The translations under genes and the position numbers were made by a program. A stretch of DNA of 64,000 bases from Pristionchus mayeri. Taxonomy: Eukaryota; Nematoda; Chromadorea; Rhabditida; Neodiplogasteridae. The stretch lies in contig BTRK01000002.1 in assembly GCA_036245805.1 (NCBI GenBank), forward strand, positions 36,996,661 to 37,060,660, in the 5' to 3' direction. The notes beneath the pieces are model-generated. The model saw only the letters and a list, made by a program, of their open reading frames with translations. It was not told the DNA's origin and did no database searches. This document shows positions 21,253-32,894 of this stretch, one piece after another; position 1 is the stretch's first letter, and each line of letters begins with the position of its first letter.

Positions 21253-22497
21253 TCAGGTTGGCATGAAAGTCTTTGTCACTTTTTCAAAACTTTATTTCTT
21301 GGAGAAATGAAAAGCATGAGTTCTTTTACACTTGTCATCATTATTGACAATATGTGCCCAACGTACCTGCAATGCATGGATCCCCTCCCTTTAGAACCCG
21401 ACTGGGCATGATGCAAAGTATTGCTTGCGTTCAACCTCGAGACATATACGGGAATTGAAGGCCCTACCTCGAACGGCATGGGTCAGGTCTGCGAAAAGCC
21501 CGTAATCTTACGGTGCCATGTCAGAAGAGTACGGGTGGTGAGGGAGAACCATCCATCACTATCTAGCCAGTTCCTGCTTGACTTGATTGGAGACCTGGTG
21601 ACGGGGGTCATTTTGTTGAGTATACACTTGTCCTTCAGCCTTGAATGATCGACTTCCAGCTTCAAATTATGTAGGTGTGTGACGTACTTGATCCCGGTGA
21701 TTGACATGCCCTCAGGTAGTAGCTCCGATAAGATTATGCCAACCACTCCCCATCACATTGACAGCTTTTTTTTATTGGCTTGCAGATCAAGTTTTGGGGC
21801 ACCCCGTGAAGTCTCTCCTTCTCCAACCCGTTGGGTTCTCCTGTGGTTGTTATCGTAGAGGACCCACTTCTCATTCCCCGTTATGAGCCGTTCCATCCAT
21901 CGATCCCCGCCTTGGGAAATGAGTAGAGTAATGGAATCATCGACTCGACGGTCACGGCTGGCTTGGCAAAGATAATGGGATATGTATCGACCGATAAATT
22001 TCCTCATTCCAATAGATCTCAAGCCGTCTTTGACAGTGCTATGGTGGACTCTAAGTGCAATAGTCATTTCACGGGCACTTTGAAATGGGTATGTTTCCAC
22101 AACTTCCTTCAACGTTTCCAAATCCAACTCACCAGGTCTTCCAGACCGATCCTGATCATTGAGGGTCAAGTCGTCTTCTTCGAAGCGATGGAACCAATTA
22201 CATATGGTGTTGTAGAGGGGGCACGTGTGCCATAAAGATACTTCAGTAGGGTATCTGAATCCTTCATCGTGAAGTCAGATATTGAAATGCAAATCAGAAC
22301 ATGACTGAAGTGGATGTCACTTGTGACATACATCGTTCCTCTACTTGCCCCTTTCTGATGGGAAGGGAATGGGAAGTTCTTTACGTTGATGGCCCCTCAC
22401 TGCTTGTTATTCACTAGGCACGAGGGAATGTCAAAGTCCATCTGCGACGAGCAGTGGAAAAACAAAACCAGTGACAAAGACTTTCATGCCAACCTAA
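21253..22497 (-). mobile_element. Mariner transposon, 1245 bp, TA-flanked
   Basis: Inverted ends TCAGGTTGGCATGAAAGTCT and complement, each bordered by TA. Size is normal for mariner. It carries a decayed transposase on the minus strand. Confidence 0.9.
21276..22269 (-). pseudogene. Mariner transposase, inactivated
   Basis: Recognisable pieces: a start near 22269, RSGRPGELDLETLKEVVE, HHSTVKDGLRSIG, then ITGNEKWVLYDNN where mariner normally has GDEKW, so the first catalytic aspartate is asparagine. Further down, LLTWHRKITGFSQT and a different frame follow; DNARPH and SPDL motifs are lost. Several frame changes and stops make it a pseudogene. Confidence 0.8.
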
Positions 22498-22649
22498 TAT
22501 TTTATTATTGCACATAAAATAGTTAACCGATTCCTTCCTAATTTCATATATATCTTTAGTAATTCATGCATTATAAAACTGTGAAGAAACTAGGATGGTT
22601 TCGTTAAGAATAAGCTTTTCGCAAAAAAATAAAAATAGTCGATGATCCG

Positions 22650-23080
22650 TAGAAGTTAACACGACCTAACTCAAACAGACCTTCATGTATTTTGGGCGTA
22701 GACCACTCATTCGATAGCTCTGGATGTACTGAATAAGCTGTGAAAATTATAGTGTTTGACTACACTTTTTAGAAAATTGACCTACAATGCAGCATGGCTA
22801 AAATTGACATTTAGACAAAATGAAAGGCATATATCGATAGAGCTCAAAAAATGAGCGGGGGTCACTCAGAGTGAAGTTTTCGTCTATCTTTCACGAGAAC
22901 AGAGAAAACAGCGCTCGAATAGGAAAGAGCCGACATCCGGTGTAAAGAGCTCCAAAATGAACTGTGCACAATGAGACTTTGGGTAGTGTTAGGCATGCCC
23001 CAGAATGCCCAAAACCGGCTAGAACTCATTTTACGATTTTCCATTCATTCCCAAGGATGGCGATTCTAGCTCGATTCTTT
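22650..23080. other. Gene-free stretch
   Basis: No exon, repeat or motif was recognised here. Confidence 0.3.
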
Positions 23081-23089
23081 CGTGATAGG

Positions 23090-23553
23090 CGTGATATGTA
23101 TCACTTTTCTATTCGTTGAAATCCTGCATACTTTTTATCGATTGGTTGATCAAACCTCGTCCATAACCGTCATCTCTTCGCTCTTTCTACTCTCTGTGAT
23201 GCGTACTCGCTCATCCTCTACGATGGTCACCGAGGCTGATCGGGTTACGGTAGGCTGCTGTCGAAGTGAGGAACGGAGTACGGTTGTCGCAGGTCGAGAT
23301 ACGGTACCAAGCGATACTGTAGATGGAGGGTGTATCGGATGGGATATGGTAGTCATGACTACCGTATCAGAAGACGGTAGTCGTAGTGTAATTGTGGGAA
23401 CGGGATCGATCTCGGGAGAGGAAGACATAGTATACTAGCAGGGAATGGTTAATAAGAAGAATGGAGGGTGGAGATTTCGAGGAGGAAGGGGAGATTTCGA
23501 ATGCACTCGAAATTAGGAAGTGCTTATTATTCCGGGAGGCTTCACTTCGCTTG
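23090..23553 (-). pseudogene. Duplicated 5' part of the coiled-coil gene
   Basis: The stretch matches 26208-26668 over about 460 bp in the same orientation. It contains the start (minus strand, 23428) and a copy of exon 1 with MSSSPEIDPVPTITL and TVIE-like TV repeats, but a small change at the position of DEDDQP gives an early stop (92 codons). The later exons are absent. It is a partial tandem duplicate, probably non-functional. Confidence 0.75.
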
Positions 23554-23879
23554 TTTCCTTATGAAAATATGGAGAGAAGAAATCCTACGAATTCGATTTC
23601 GATATTCGGTTTCTCCTATTCACAAATTCTCTCGAGTGGTTCAATTGCATGAGAGTGCATTGGACCATGCTATCGTTTCTTCAATTCTAGTGCAAAAGGA
23701 ACGTCCTGTGCATTGAATCTTCGCACATCTTCGTCGCCAGTCGTCATCTCCTCTATAGGACTCGACCTCGTCAGCATCGTCAGTAAAGGTGAAGGCGCTA
23801 AAGGTACATCCCGTCGTCGAGACCGGGCTCGCGGGAGAACATTTCTAGGATAGTGTCAATTTGGGCGAATTCGATCTCG

Positions 23880-23985
23880 AGTGCCCACCTTTCGCCAGTC
23901 CTATTTACCTGCGTGATCTAGTCACGACTACCAATTCCCCGTCCCCAATGGGTAGGCAGTGCAGTGTTGAAATCGAACAGCATGT
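23880..23985 (-). repeat. SINE-like repeat fragment, copy 1
   Basis: The minus strand holds TGCCTACCCATTGGGGACGG and GTCGTGAC...AGATCACGC..GGTAAATAGG, which recur at 63309-63370 in a fuller copy that starts with a tRNA-like B-box. Confidence 0.6.
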
Positions 23986-24044
23986 TGACAACTGTTGATA
24001 ACAACCAGCTGGATGCCGCAGTCTGACTACTGGAATTACGATTA

Positions 24045-24300
24045 GGGCTGGCCATTTTCGCCTAACTGAGAACCGGTTGTGAAAAACGGCGAAGCAATTG
24101 GAAAAGAACATTCTTTTGTAGTATGCTGGAGCCTGAGAGAAATGAGCAGAGAGCGCGTTTGTTGATCATCAAATGAAACGCAGAACACGTAGTCATTGCT
24201 TCACTACTGCACAATTTCTCCGCAATCCTCTGAGTAATACAGTAATGGGCTGACAGGGTGTTGCCCTCTTGGGAGATGGGGGTGCGGAGTGAGGGTACAG
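24045..24300. repeat. Dispersed repeat, copy 1
   Basis: CTGAGAACCGGTTGTG (24065) and CTGAGTAATACAGTAATGGG (24229), then GCTGACAGGGTGTTGCCCT and TCTTGGGAGATGG, recur at 31330-31720. No coding capacity was seen. Confidence 0.55.
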
Positions 24301-24309
24301 TATCGTCCT

Positions 24310-25505
24310 AAGTGCAGCACGTCTTCGATGCTGAAATCACAGGGATGACATCGAAAGGGCACTAAGTCGGATGATAACCTTCCGGATAATAACCAAATAA
24401 TGACCCTTCTGTACCACTTAGTAGGTTTCGAGTGTTTAAAAAATGCTTCTGTGAAAGTTCTACAGAAGGATTGCAACCATTTTTTGGGTATCATCCGGCA
24501 CGATCCGACGCCGCTAGCTATGCTCCGAGGACGCTCCGAGCTAGTGCCTTCGAAAGACATGACTCTATCCAATCTTCGCGCGAGGGAAGCCATTCATACT
24601 GATGGCTTTGTTGTCATTTGAAAAGATCGATCTGGTGGCGACCATTGTTTTGGAAGATAGAGAGAGCACTCGTTGATCACCAAACAAATAGGAAACCGCC
24701 AACATAAATGGGCTGTTTTTCTACGTGATTTACTGAGTAATACCTACGCGGCGTGGGAGGCAGACTTGCAATAGGAACTAATGTACTAGTTGCTATTTAC
24801 AGTAATTGACCGGTCAATGATGAAAAGAGTGTGTAGAATGAAGAGAATGGAGAAGCATTTCCATTGAAGGGAACTAGTTTATTAATTCATTTCGCAAGTC
24901 AAAATGAGCTTCACCACGGGGGAATTCGCTTGCTCGTGGGACTGTGAAAAGGACGAGCACATCTAATCCATCCGTAGGATCATATTTGCCTTAATTTTAT
25001 CGGGAAATCGAAATTGTTGAAAACAACGGTCTGTTAGTGTGAACAATATCGGGAATCATTTAGAAGATCAAGCAAGCGTTACTACAACCGTTCCAACAAA
25101 ACTCGCACGGAGTAGTCATAGGTCAAGTGCCCCCGCAGTTCAACTGTTGCTTTGGCCAATGTCTTTCCAGAATTGGCTATCAAATTCATTCTCGATTTCC
25201 ATGTGGAGAGCAACTCTTTTTGTCTCCAAACTCGCATGTCACGTATGGTAATTCGGATTGATTGGACCACAGAAATAGCATCAGTGAAGAACTTAGTTAA
25301 ACCTGAGTTGTATCATATTCAAAACAGAACACAATTATTTACCTTCTTCTTGTTTGCTCCAATCAATGTAAGAGCTGAGATTTAGTCGTTGAATTTTGTG
25401 AATTTGCACAAAATCCATAATGTTTGAGCTGAATTTACAATATCATGATAATTTTTCATTAAAAATGATCTTACGCGAACTTCGTTACATTCGTGATTAT
25501 CTCCC
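24310..25505. other. Gene-free stretch
   Basis: About 1.2 kb with no supported exon; frames here look like chance. It lies beyond the 3' end of the coiled-coil gene. Confidence 0.3.
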
Positions 25506-25512
25506 ACGTAAA

Positions 25513-26540
25513 TTAATTGATAATTACATCTTGCAACGTATCTTTAATGGTTTTTCCTGTGAGACCTTCGACGCCATTCAGATAGACAAATTTTTCTATT
25601 CGCGAAGAGCGACGAATAATTTGAGACAAACGAGCGAGTTCCATTTTCTGAAAAAAAATAATGTACTGTGGCCTGTAGTACAGACTCTGTACCTTGCAAT
25701 CGATGCGAGCGCGTAGCCGCTTCTGAGCGGCAGCTTGACGCGCATCCGCGAGGGCGCGGTCGAGCGCTTTCTGCTGGAATGGATATCCTTACGAATCGGA
25801 TGAACCACAGCAATTGAAGATGAGTAAACTCTGTCTTTAGATCTGACCATCATATTCAAATTATGATATTTTTTATACGACTGTCGGCCCACGATCGATC
25901 AATTCGAAAGCTTTCGTTAAGTCTTCAAACATCGCTGAAACGCAACCCATAATTTCACAATCAACGAAAGATTATTAGATTTTCGAGATAGAACCTCGAC
26001 TGGAGAAAGTCGTAGACAGGCCACTCGCCTTTTCATGAGTCGCCACCAGCTGGCTACAGTACTCCTGCTCGAGGGCAGTCAGCGATCGAATCCGGGAGAG
26101 TACGGTAGCATCGCCGTCAACGTTAAGCAGACGATGCAGCTGGAATCGAGAACTGAGCTTTTTTTACGGATGGTGGTAAGATGTAGAATGGAGACAAGTT
26201 CAGTATGTGATATGTATCATTTCTCTAGTCGTTGAAATCCTGCATACTTTTTATCGATTGGTTGATCATCCTCGTCCATCACCGTCCTCTCCTCGCTGCT
26301 TCTACTCGCTGTGATGCGCACTCGCTCATCCTCTACGATGGTCACCGAGGCTGTTCGGGTTACGGTAGGCTGCTGACGAAGTGAGGAACGGAGTACGGTA
26401 GTTGCAGGTCGAGATACGGTACCAAGTGATACTGTAGATAGAGGGTGTCTCGGATGGGATACGGTAGTCATGACTACGGTATCAGAAGATCGTGGGAGTG
26501 TGATCGTGGGAACGGGATCAATCTCGGGAGAGGAAGACAT
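25513..26540 (-). CDS. Unidentified coiled-coil protein, five exons, about 230 residues
   Basis: Exons: 26540-26248, 26152-26025, 25934-25879, 25773-25693, 25647-25513. All junctions are in phase and total 231 codons with stop. The N-terminus (about 98 residues) starts MSSSPEIDPVP and is disordered, with seven TV dipeptides. The rest is helical: LTALEQEYCSQLVATHEK, then FEDLTKAFELIDRGPTV, a long basic/alanine helix (LDRALADARQAAAQKRLRA) and a C-terminal part ending TLQDVIIN. I do not recognise the family. The first exon is duplicated at 23.1 kb. It is divergent from the asparagine synthetase gene, 720 bp away, so they may share a promoter region. A start further upstream at 26618 is possible but less likely. 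Confidence 0.65.
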
Positions 26541-27037
26541 AGTATACTGACAGGGAATGGGGAATAAGAAGAAGGGAGGGTGGAGATTTCGAGGAGGAAT
26601 GGGAGATTTCGCATGCACTCGAAATTAGGAAGTGCTTATTATTCCGGGAGGCTTCACTTCGCTTGAAAATATGGATAGAATGAATTGTGCAGATGAATTG
26701 GTCTGACTGAGGCATTCTTCAGAATTTTTGCATTAATCAGGTCCAACGTCTGAAATCAACGGTCCAATAAGACGCTCTGAAGCCTGTGTAGCCCTGTCCG
26801 AGATCAAAGATCACTTTTCAATACAAGTCCACGAAGCCAGACCCGATTTGCATGCCATTCGCGGCTGTCGCCGTTCGCCGATTGCACAATCCCCGTTCCC
26901 CTTTCGATTGCACCAGTTTTCGCGCGGTCTCGTGGTCTGGTCTCTCTCACTTTCCCCGCTCTCTCGCCCTCCCTCCGCCCGGCTCTGCCTGGCGAGAGAT
27001 GCAAAGGGACACTTGCACAACGGAGATGCTGCAGTGG

Positions 27038-27046
27038 CTATAAAAG
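27038..27046 (+). promoter_or_regulatory. TATA box of the asparagine synthetase gene
   Basis: CTATAAAAG lies 215 bases before the ATG at 27261, with pyrimidine-rich sequence (CATCCTTCCCTTACAG) about 30 bases downstream where transcription could start. Confidence 0.55.
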
Positions 27047-27260
27047 AGTGGGGAACGAGGACTGATCAGACATCCTTCCCTTACAGTTATTTGAATTGCA
27101 TTACCATCGCTTGGCCCCCACTTTTCCTATCGTAATCCTGTCGTGCGCAAAAGTTCTTGTGACCTACCGTAATCATGCCTCATCCCTGTACCCCTTCCCT
27201 ACCGTAATCCTACCGTATCCTATATTTCAAGCTCGCCTCTCTCTCACATCTCTCTGCAAC

Positions 27261-30200
27261 ATGTGCGGCATCTTCGCTGTTTGCCACGAGTCGGGATGCG
27301 CCGACAAGTTCCCGCTGGATCTCGCCCAGAAACACTCGAGGTATGGTAGCGAGAGTTCGGGGTACGGTACCTAGTTCCTGAGTGTGATTGGTTACGGTAA
27401 CTGCCTCTCTTTCAGTCGCCAGACTCACCGTAGCCCCGACTGTCGTGGTTCCTACGTCCACCCGGAGACCGGTACGGTAGCTTGAAATTCTCTGATTTTA
27501 TATGGCAGTCGATCACTGACTGACTTTATTTAGGTGACATCCTGTGCCACGAGCGACTGGCTATCGTGGACCTCACCTGTGTACAGCCGCTCGCGGGGAC
27601 CACCGACAAGTATCAGGTACCGTACCCAGACCCACAGTACCATAACCATACCAACCGTAATCCTGACCTACCGTAATCCTACCGTACTCCAGGTGATCCA
27701 CAACGGCGAGATCTACAACCACGCTGCGCAGCGCAAGCAGGAACTGGCTGCCTTCCAGATGCGCACCACCTGCGACTCGGAGGTATGCTGTAGTCTGGGT
27801 TACGGTAGCTTTAGTGCCTCCTCAGACTCTGGGAAAGCCCGGTTCCGGCTCTGTCTTCGTCCTAAAACCTGGCTCCGCTCAGGTGATCGTCTTCCTCTAC
27901 GAGCTGCTCAAAAGTGGCGAGCTGTGCTCGTTGCTGGACGGAGTTTTCGCCTTCGCGCTGGTCGCCGACGCCGATTTCTTCGCAGCCAGGTACATTTTCC
28001 GGTTCCGGACCCGGCTCTCTCTTTCTGTCTCTTTTTCAAATACTTGTTCCAGGGACCCGCTGGGCGTCAAGCAGTTGTACTATGGACGCGACGCGGTTGG
28101 CCGCTGGTTCTTCAGGTACGTTTTCCTGGTTCTACGATTTCGCTTAACCCGGTTCCGGTCCTGACACTAAAACCCGGCTCCTTGCAGCAACGAGATGAAG
28201 TGCATCGAGGATCTTTGCGGACCGTACGCGCTGGCGCCCTTCCCGCCCGGCCACTTCTTCAAGAAGGACAAGGGCTTCACTCGGTACTATCAGGTGAGAA
28301 GACTTGTTGACAGCTCTGGGGGGAAAGCTGGCTCTGGCTTGGAAAACCGGGCCCTGAGGTGAAATCGACAAATAATCCTACCGTAACCTACCGTACCCCT
28401 CATGCAGCCCGCGCGGATCGATCATCGTCTGTGCTCATCCGCTCCGGATCTCACACTCGTCCGCGAGACGCTCGTACGCGCCACGACGAAGCGACTGATG
28501 AGCGACGCGCCCATCGGGCTGCTCCTCTCGGGAGGTCTCGACTCGAGTCTGATCAGGTACGGGGTACGGTAGGGTACGGTAGGGGTACGATTGATGCGGT
28601 AAGGCTACTGCAATAAAACTGAGAGGTAGCCAAGTTTAGTGGGAGTACGGTAGGTCATAAATCAATCGATAATCGATCTATATTCCAGTGCGATCGCCGC
28701 TCGCGAGATGAGGAAGTCGGGTCTCGCCGTGCACTCCTTCGCCGTCGGCGTCGACGCGAACAGCCCCGGTGAGTACCAGTGTTTGTGGTACTTGGTATCG
28801 TGGTTCCGTTTCTTTGGTACCGTTATGGTTCTCTGATTTCACAACTCAAATTGATTGCAATCATTTCAGACATCGTGGCTGCGCGCAAGGTGGCCGACTT
28901 CAACGGCACCCAGCACCACGAGGTCTACTTCAGTCTGGAGGTGAGGTATTTCGGGTCCGGTACCAGAGATCAGTCGATACCAAGTGGTACCTTTCCCGAA
29001 CCAAGGCTGAACCAGGAGCCAACCGGTACCATTCAGGACGGGCTGGCGGTGGTCGAAAAGCTGGTGTGGCATCTGGAGACGTACGACGTCACGTCGATCC
29101 GCACCTCCACTCCGATGTACCTGCTGTCGGAGTACATCCGGAAGATGGGCATCAAGGTGAGGGGATGATCTTTGATCTCTTCGAACTTTTGAGGGGATTT
29201 GCCGTGTACAGATAGGAGTATAAAGATCGGAATCGAACGTCAAAGATCTCAAATTGTAGTGATTCGGTTGATTAGAGCTGTTTAAAAAGGATTTCGGTAG
29301 GTCTACTGTAACGGATAGATGGCCAATTTTGGTGGGAGTACGATAGGAAATGACCATTGAAGGTAGTGCTGTCGGGTGAGGGCTCGGACGAGATCTTCGG
29401 TGGCTACCTCTACTTCCACAACGCGCCCTCGGACGAGGAGTTCCAGAAGGTTCGTTGGTGCCTGGTTCCGGAACCCGACTCGTGAGATTGTTTCGGTATC
29501 CGGCTCCCGGTTCTGTTTCCGGCTCTACAGTACCCCAATCGTAGGAGACGATCGACCGCGTGCTGCACCTCCACATCTCGGACTGCCTGCGCGCCGACAA
29601 GTCGTGCATGGCGCACTCCATCGAGGTGAGTACGGTAGCCGTGGGTTCCTAGGCGGGGCGTTCAAATAAATCCTACAATATACCGTACTTACCGTACCCG
29701 TTCCGTACCCCTACCATTTCTCTTTCAGGTGCGCGTGTCCTTCCTCGACGAGGCTTTCCTGGACGTCGCCATGAGCATCGCACCCGAGAACAAACGACCC
29801 AAGGTACGTGAACAAGTTACCAAGACCTGGGATCTAGGATGAAGGAGATGAGGGATCAAAGATCATGTTTGCAGGAGTACGGTGGTCGGCTGGTCGAGAA
29901 GTACCTCGTGCGCAAGGCCTTCGATGTCGAGGTACGGTGATTGAGCAGTAGTAGTTGGGTTGTGGTACGGGGTTGAGATAGTCTGGTTCGATCATGGTAC
30001 CACAGTAACCCTGTCTGTTCTCAGGAGGACCCGCTGCTGCCCGCCGAGATCCTCTGGCGCCAGAAGGAGCAGTTCTCGGATGGAGTCGGGTGAGTTCAGG
30101 ATACTGATTGGGTTCCTGGAACCTGGTACTTCGTTTCTGTACCAGAGATCAACAACTACTTTCAGATACTCATGGATCGATGGCCTCATGCAGCACTGCG

Positions 30201-30741
30201 CCGAGCAGGTCACCGATCAGGAGGTACGGTAGAGATCAAAGATCACAGACGATCAAGCCTTTCCTCTTGACGAAAACGCCCGATTTCGACCATTTTGTAC
30301 TTAACCATGGTCTCTCTCTAGTGCGTTAGCTAATCAGAAAGATCAAAGATCACTTGCAGCTCGTTGCTGCTTCTTCGCTCTTCCCGCACAACACGCCGCA
30401 CTCGAAGGTACGATAGGCCTACTGTATTCTTCGTAGAGAGTATCGTTCGTTAATTGGTTACAGTATCTCTAGTCTATCGACAACTGACTTTAATCTTCAG
30501 GAGGCCCTCTTCATGCGTCGTCTCTTCGCCGCTCACTTCCCCTCGGACAACGCGGAGCGTGCGGTGCGCAAGTGGATCCCCAAGTGGCAGGCGAACCAGG
30601 TACCGTACTTTGGTACCAGTAGATCGCTACCGTACCCCTACCGTAGCCCTCAATTCGTTGCAGGACCCGTCGGGACGCGAGTCGCTCGTGCACGTCAGCT
30701 CGATCGCCAAGGAGATGGAAGAGATTCGTGCCGAGGCCTAG
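27261..30741 (+). CDS. asns: Asparagine synthetase (glutamine-hydrolysing), 20 exons, 550 residues
   Basis: It makes asparagine from aspartate, glutamine and ATP in the cytosol. Twenty exons were traced, each with in-phase junctions: 27261-27340, 27416-27471, 27534-27616, 27693-27782, 27883-27989, 28053-28115, 28188-28293, 28408-28556, 28689-28768, 28870-28940, 29037-29156, 29363-29449, 29545-29625, 29729-29803, 29875-29931, 30025-30089, 30166-30223, 30360-30407, 30501-30599, 30664-30741. The glutaminase domain starts MCGIF with the nucleophile Cys2, has NGEIYN and a variant HRSPD where RGPD is usual. The synthetase domain has the ATP pyrophosphatase loop SGGLDSS (about residues 236-242) and [12 protein letters not shown]. 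Length fits animal ASNS (about 560). Codons are GC-rich; introns are short and full of TACCGTA/TACGGTA. Confidence 0.95.
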
Positions 30742-31000
30742 TCGACTACGGTATCCCCAGTTGATCGATAATTGATCTTTCTACCGTATCCCGTATTTGA
30801 GTATTGTGATTAATTAGATTTTCTCCTGGAACCTCCTATCGTATTCAATTCATAGAGTATTGTAGTGATTTCAGTACTGTAGTGTCGATTTGTTTTCCTA
30901 AGCTTTATTGCGTGATTTTCCGGTACCGGTTTAGATTGATATCCGCGCATAATGTTCAAATTGTTGGTTGACATTCGAACGATAAAGACCGTGATGTATA

Positions 31001-31006
31001 AATAAA
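31001..31006 (+). terminator. Polyadenylation signal, asparagine synthetase gene
   Basis: AATAAA lies 260 bases after the stop codon, the first consensus signal found downstream. Confidence 0.5.
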
Positions 31007-31319
31007 GTTGACGTCGGAATAGTCTGGTTCGTAGTCTGCTACAGTTTACGAACAATGGCGAACGAGAGTTCTAGTTTCTGAACAATTATTATCACTGAAA
31101 AATAGGAAAATCTCGAATCTTTATTCTGTCAAAATATTCATGGACAGAGCGAGTGATGAGTGCAGCAGAAAAAAAATCCCTAAGTGATTGTTTTGATAGC
31201 TCCTTTTCACGGTAGGCCTTGATCATTGCATTACTCATCTCGTCTAGTCACAGTTCGAAGCGGTGGGCGTTTCTGTCCCTTAGGCCATGATCAGAAGGAT
31301 TACAAACCTCGAGGGACCT

Positions 31320-31760
31320 CCCGCCTAAGCTGAGAACCGATTGTGCACACCAGCGAAGCAGGCGAAAAAACAACAATGATATCGCGCGATAGAGATAGAA
31401 ATTGAGCTCGTTGATCACCATGAGAGAAGGCACGTCAGCAGCGACGGACTACAAGGGCACAGTTTATCATAATCGTCTGAGTACTGTAATGAGCACACGA
31501 AAACCTGTTCTCCACCCTCGAGGGAATTGTTCGCGCGATGTTGTGTGGAGGTGTAGGAGTAGGTGGAATGTGATGAGGACTATTGTATGTGTGATCATCA
31601 AGATCTCCATACAACTGCGTCTCAACCTCGCACTTTTCTCGATAATCATCTGAGCAATACAGTAATGAGCTGACGGAGAGAGTTGCCCTTCCCTCTCTTG
31701 GGATAGTCCGTGTGAGATGGGGAGAATTAGGAGTGGGAGGGATGTGGTGAACATTGTCGT
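31320..31760. repeat. Dispersed repeat, copies 2 and 3 (internal tandem)
   Basis: It shares CTGAGAACCGATTGTG and CTGAGCAATACAGTAATGAG with 24045-24300. Within it, about 31465-31600 and 31625-31760 are a diverged tandem duplication (TAATCRTCTGAG...GTAATGAGC...GGAGGTGTAGGAG / GGAGAATTAGGAG). Confidence 0.55.
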
Positions 31761-32124
31761 ATCCTTTCATGTATCCACCTTCGAAGCTGACGATATATCA
31801 TTACTGTAAATTCCACTGTGAATTGTTCCTGTGCTCTTCTCTCTGTTGCCATTTCGGCCACTGTTTATGGCACAATAGTTGTTCGCAACCACCGGAGTTC
31901 TCCTCCACTCTGCAGGCGCATATGCTAGTAAATAATTCTGCTTCGGCTAGCTAAACAATGATTATCTTTTTCCATTTCCTCTCCATGCAATCTCATTCTT
32001 CTCTAGATGGGAGGTATTGAGGAAATGAGGCTACAATATGGCTGTACTTGTAGTGGGCAGGTGTCCGGCGGCTAATGATTCTTTGGCCGGTCTCAGGGTC
32101 TGAGTTGGGGATGGCTTGTGATGA

Positions 32125-32189
32125 CTCTCTTCATTTTGCATGCTCTCTCGCCTGTCTGGCTGGCGAGAGAGCACGCAAAATGAAGAGAG
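32125..32189. repeat. 65-bp hairpin repeat, copy 2
   Basis: Arms CTCTCTTCATTTTGCATGCT and complement pair over about 28 bases around the loop TGTCTGGCT. Best-preserved copy of the family. Confidence 0.8.
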
Positions 32190-32894
32190 GCATTTCTTAT
32201 CTAGCCATCACTAATCTTAGATTCGACCAAGTGAGATGAGTACATCGCCCTCAATCAAGTGGTTGCACACATTGCTGCCTACAAATTTATCCGCCTGGTC
32301 TTCTCATTACAAGGGCATTGACATGTACTTTGCGCACTTATAATACTTCTCATGGGCCTATAAAGAGTTTCGACCACCAAGTTTTTGGTGATTTCGTTCT
32401 GCATAACCACAAGATACGGGGACTAGGTCAAATGATAACTATGGCGTCATGCTGCCTTTGACATTGATATAGCAAAGGCGGCATGATGTCATAGTTCTTA
32501 TCCGACCTAGTGCCGATCGAATATCTCTTCATTTTGCGTATTCGCCATGTGAGGAGAGCGTGAATAGAGAGAAGAGACCGATGCATCATTTTCCTGACTG
32601 GGTATTTTTTCAAACCTTCTATTTTCACTTTCCTATTGTCTCTCTTTCTCTCTAATCTTTCAGCAAGTATCTATTCAGAACTGAACGAACCGCCTTCGTT
32701 TGTAGTCGTCTTTAGAATGATATTTGTTGTATTTACTATAAATTCCTGCGTGCTACCTCTCTGCTCTCGTCCCATTCCTACACTTTCTGCAGTCCTGATA
32801 ACGTGTAGTCACTTCGCCACTTCACATTGTATATTCTTGCTATAGTATGTTACAGTAACCTACAGTAAGCTACAGTATCCCTCGCAGGTTTGAA

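Larger units (their letters stand above)
20685..22640. mobile_element. Mariner-type repeat, related to 10459-11359, interrupted
   Basis: The left end TTGGGGTGTCCAGTAATTTT is flanked by TA. The inside is alignable with the 10459-11359 element (ATTCAATAGAGCAACCATTG and neighbouring text, then GGTTCTTTCTTT). A 1245-bp mariner is inserted at 21253-22497. The right end fades out near 22640 without a clear inverted repeat, so it is probably truncated. Confidence 0.65.

Noticed and set aside
26811..27020. Overlapping frames on the minus strand upstream of the asparagine synthetase gene
   Set aside because: They lie in the promoter and TATA region with no splice or motif support.
27534..28310. 258-codon plus-strand frame inside the asparagine synthetase gene
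   Set aside because: It reads through introns; the in-phase 20-exon model explains the coding potential.
28866..29621. 251-codon minus-strand frame
   Set aside because: Antisense shadow of GC-rich asparagine synthetase exons.
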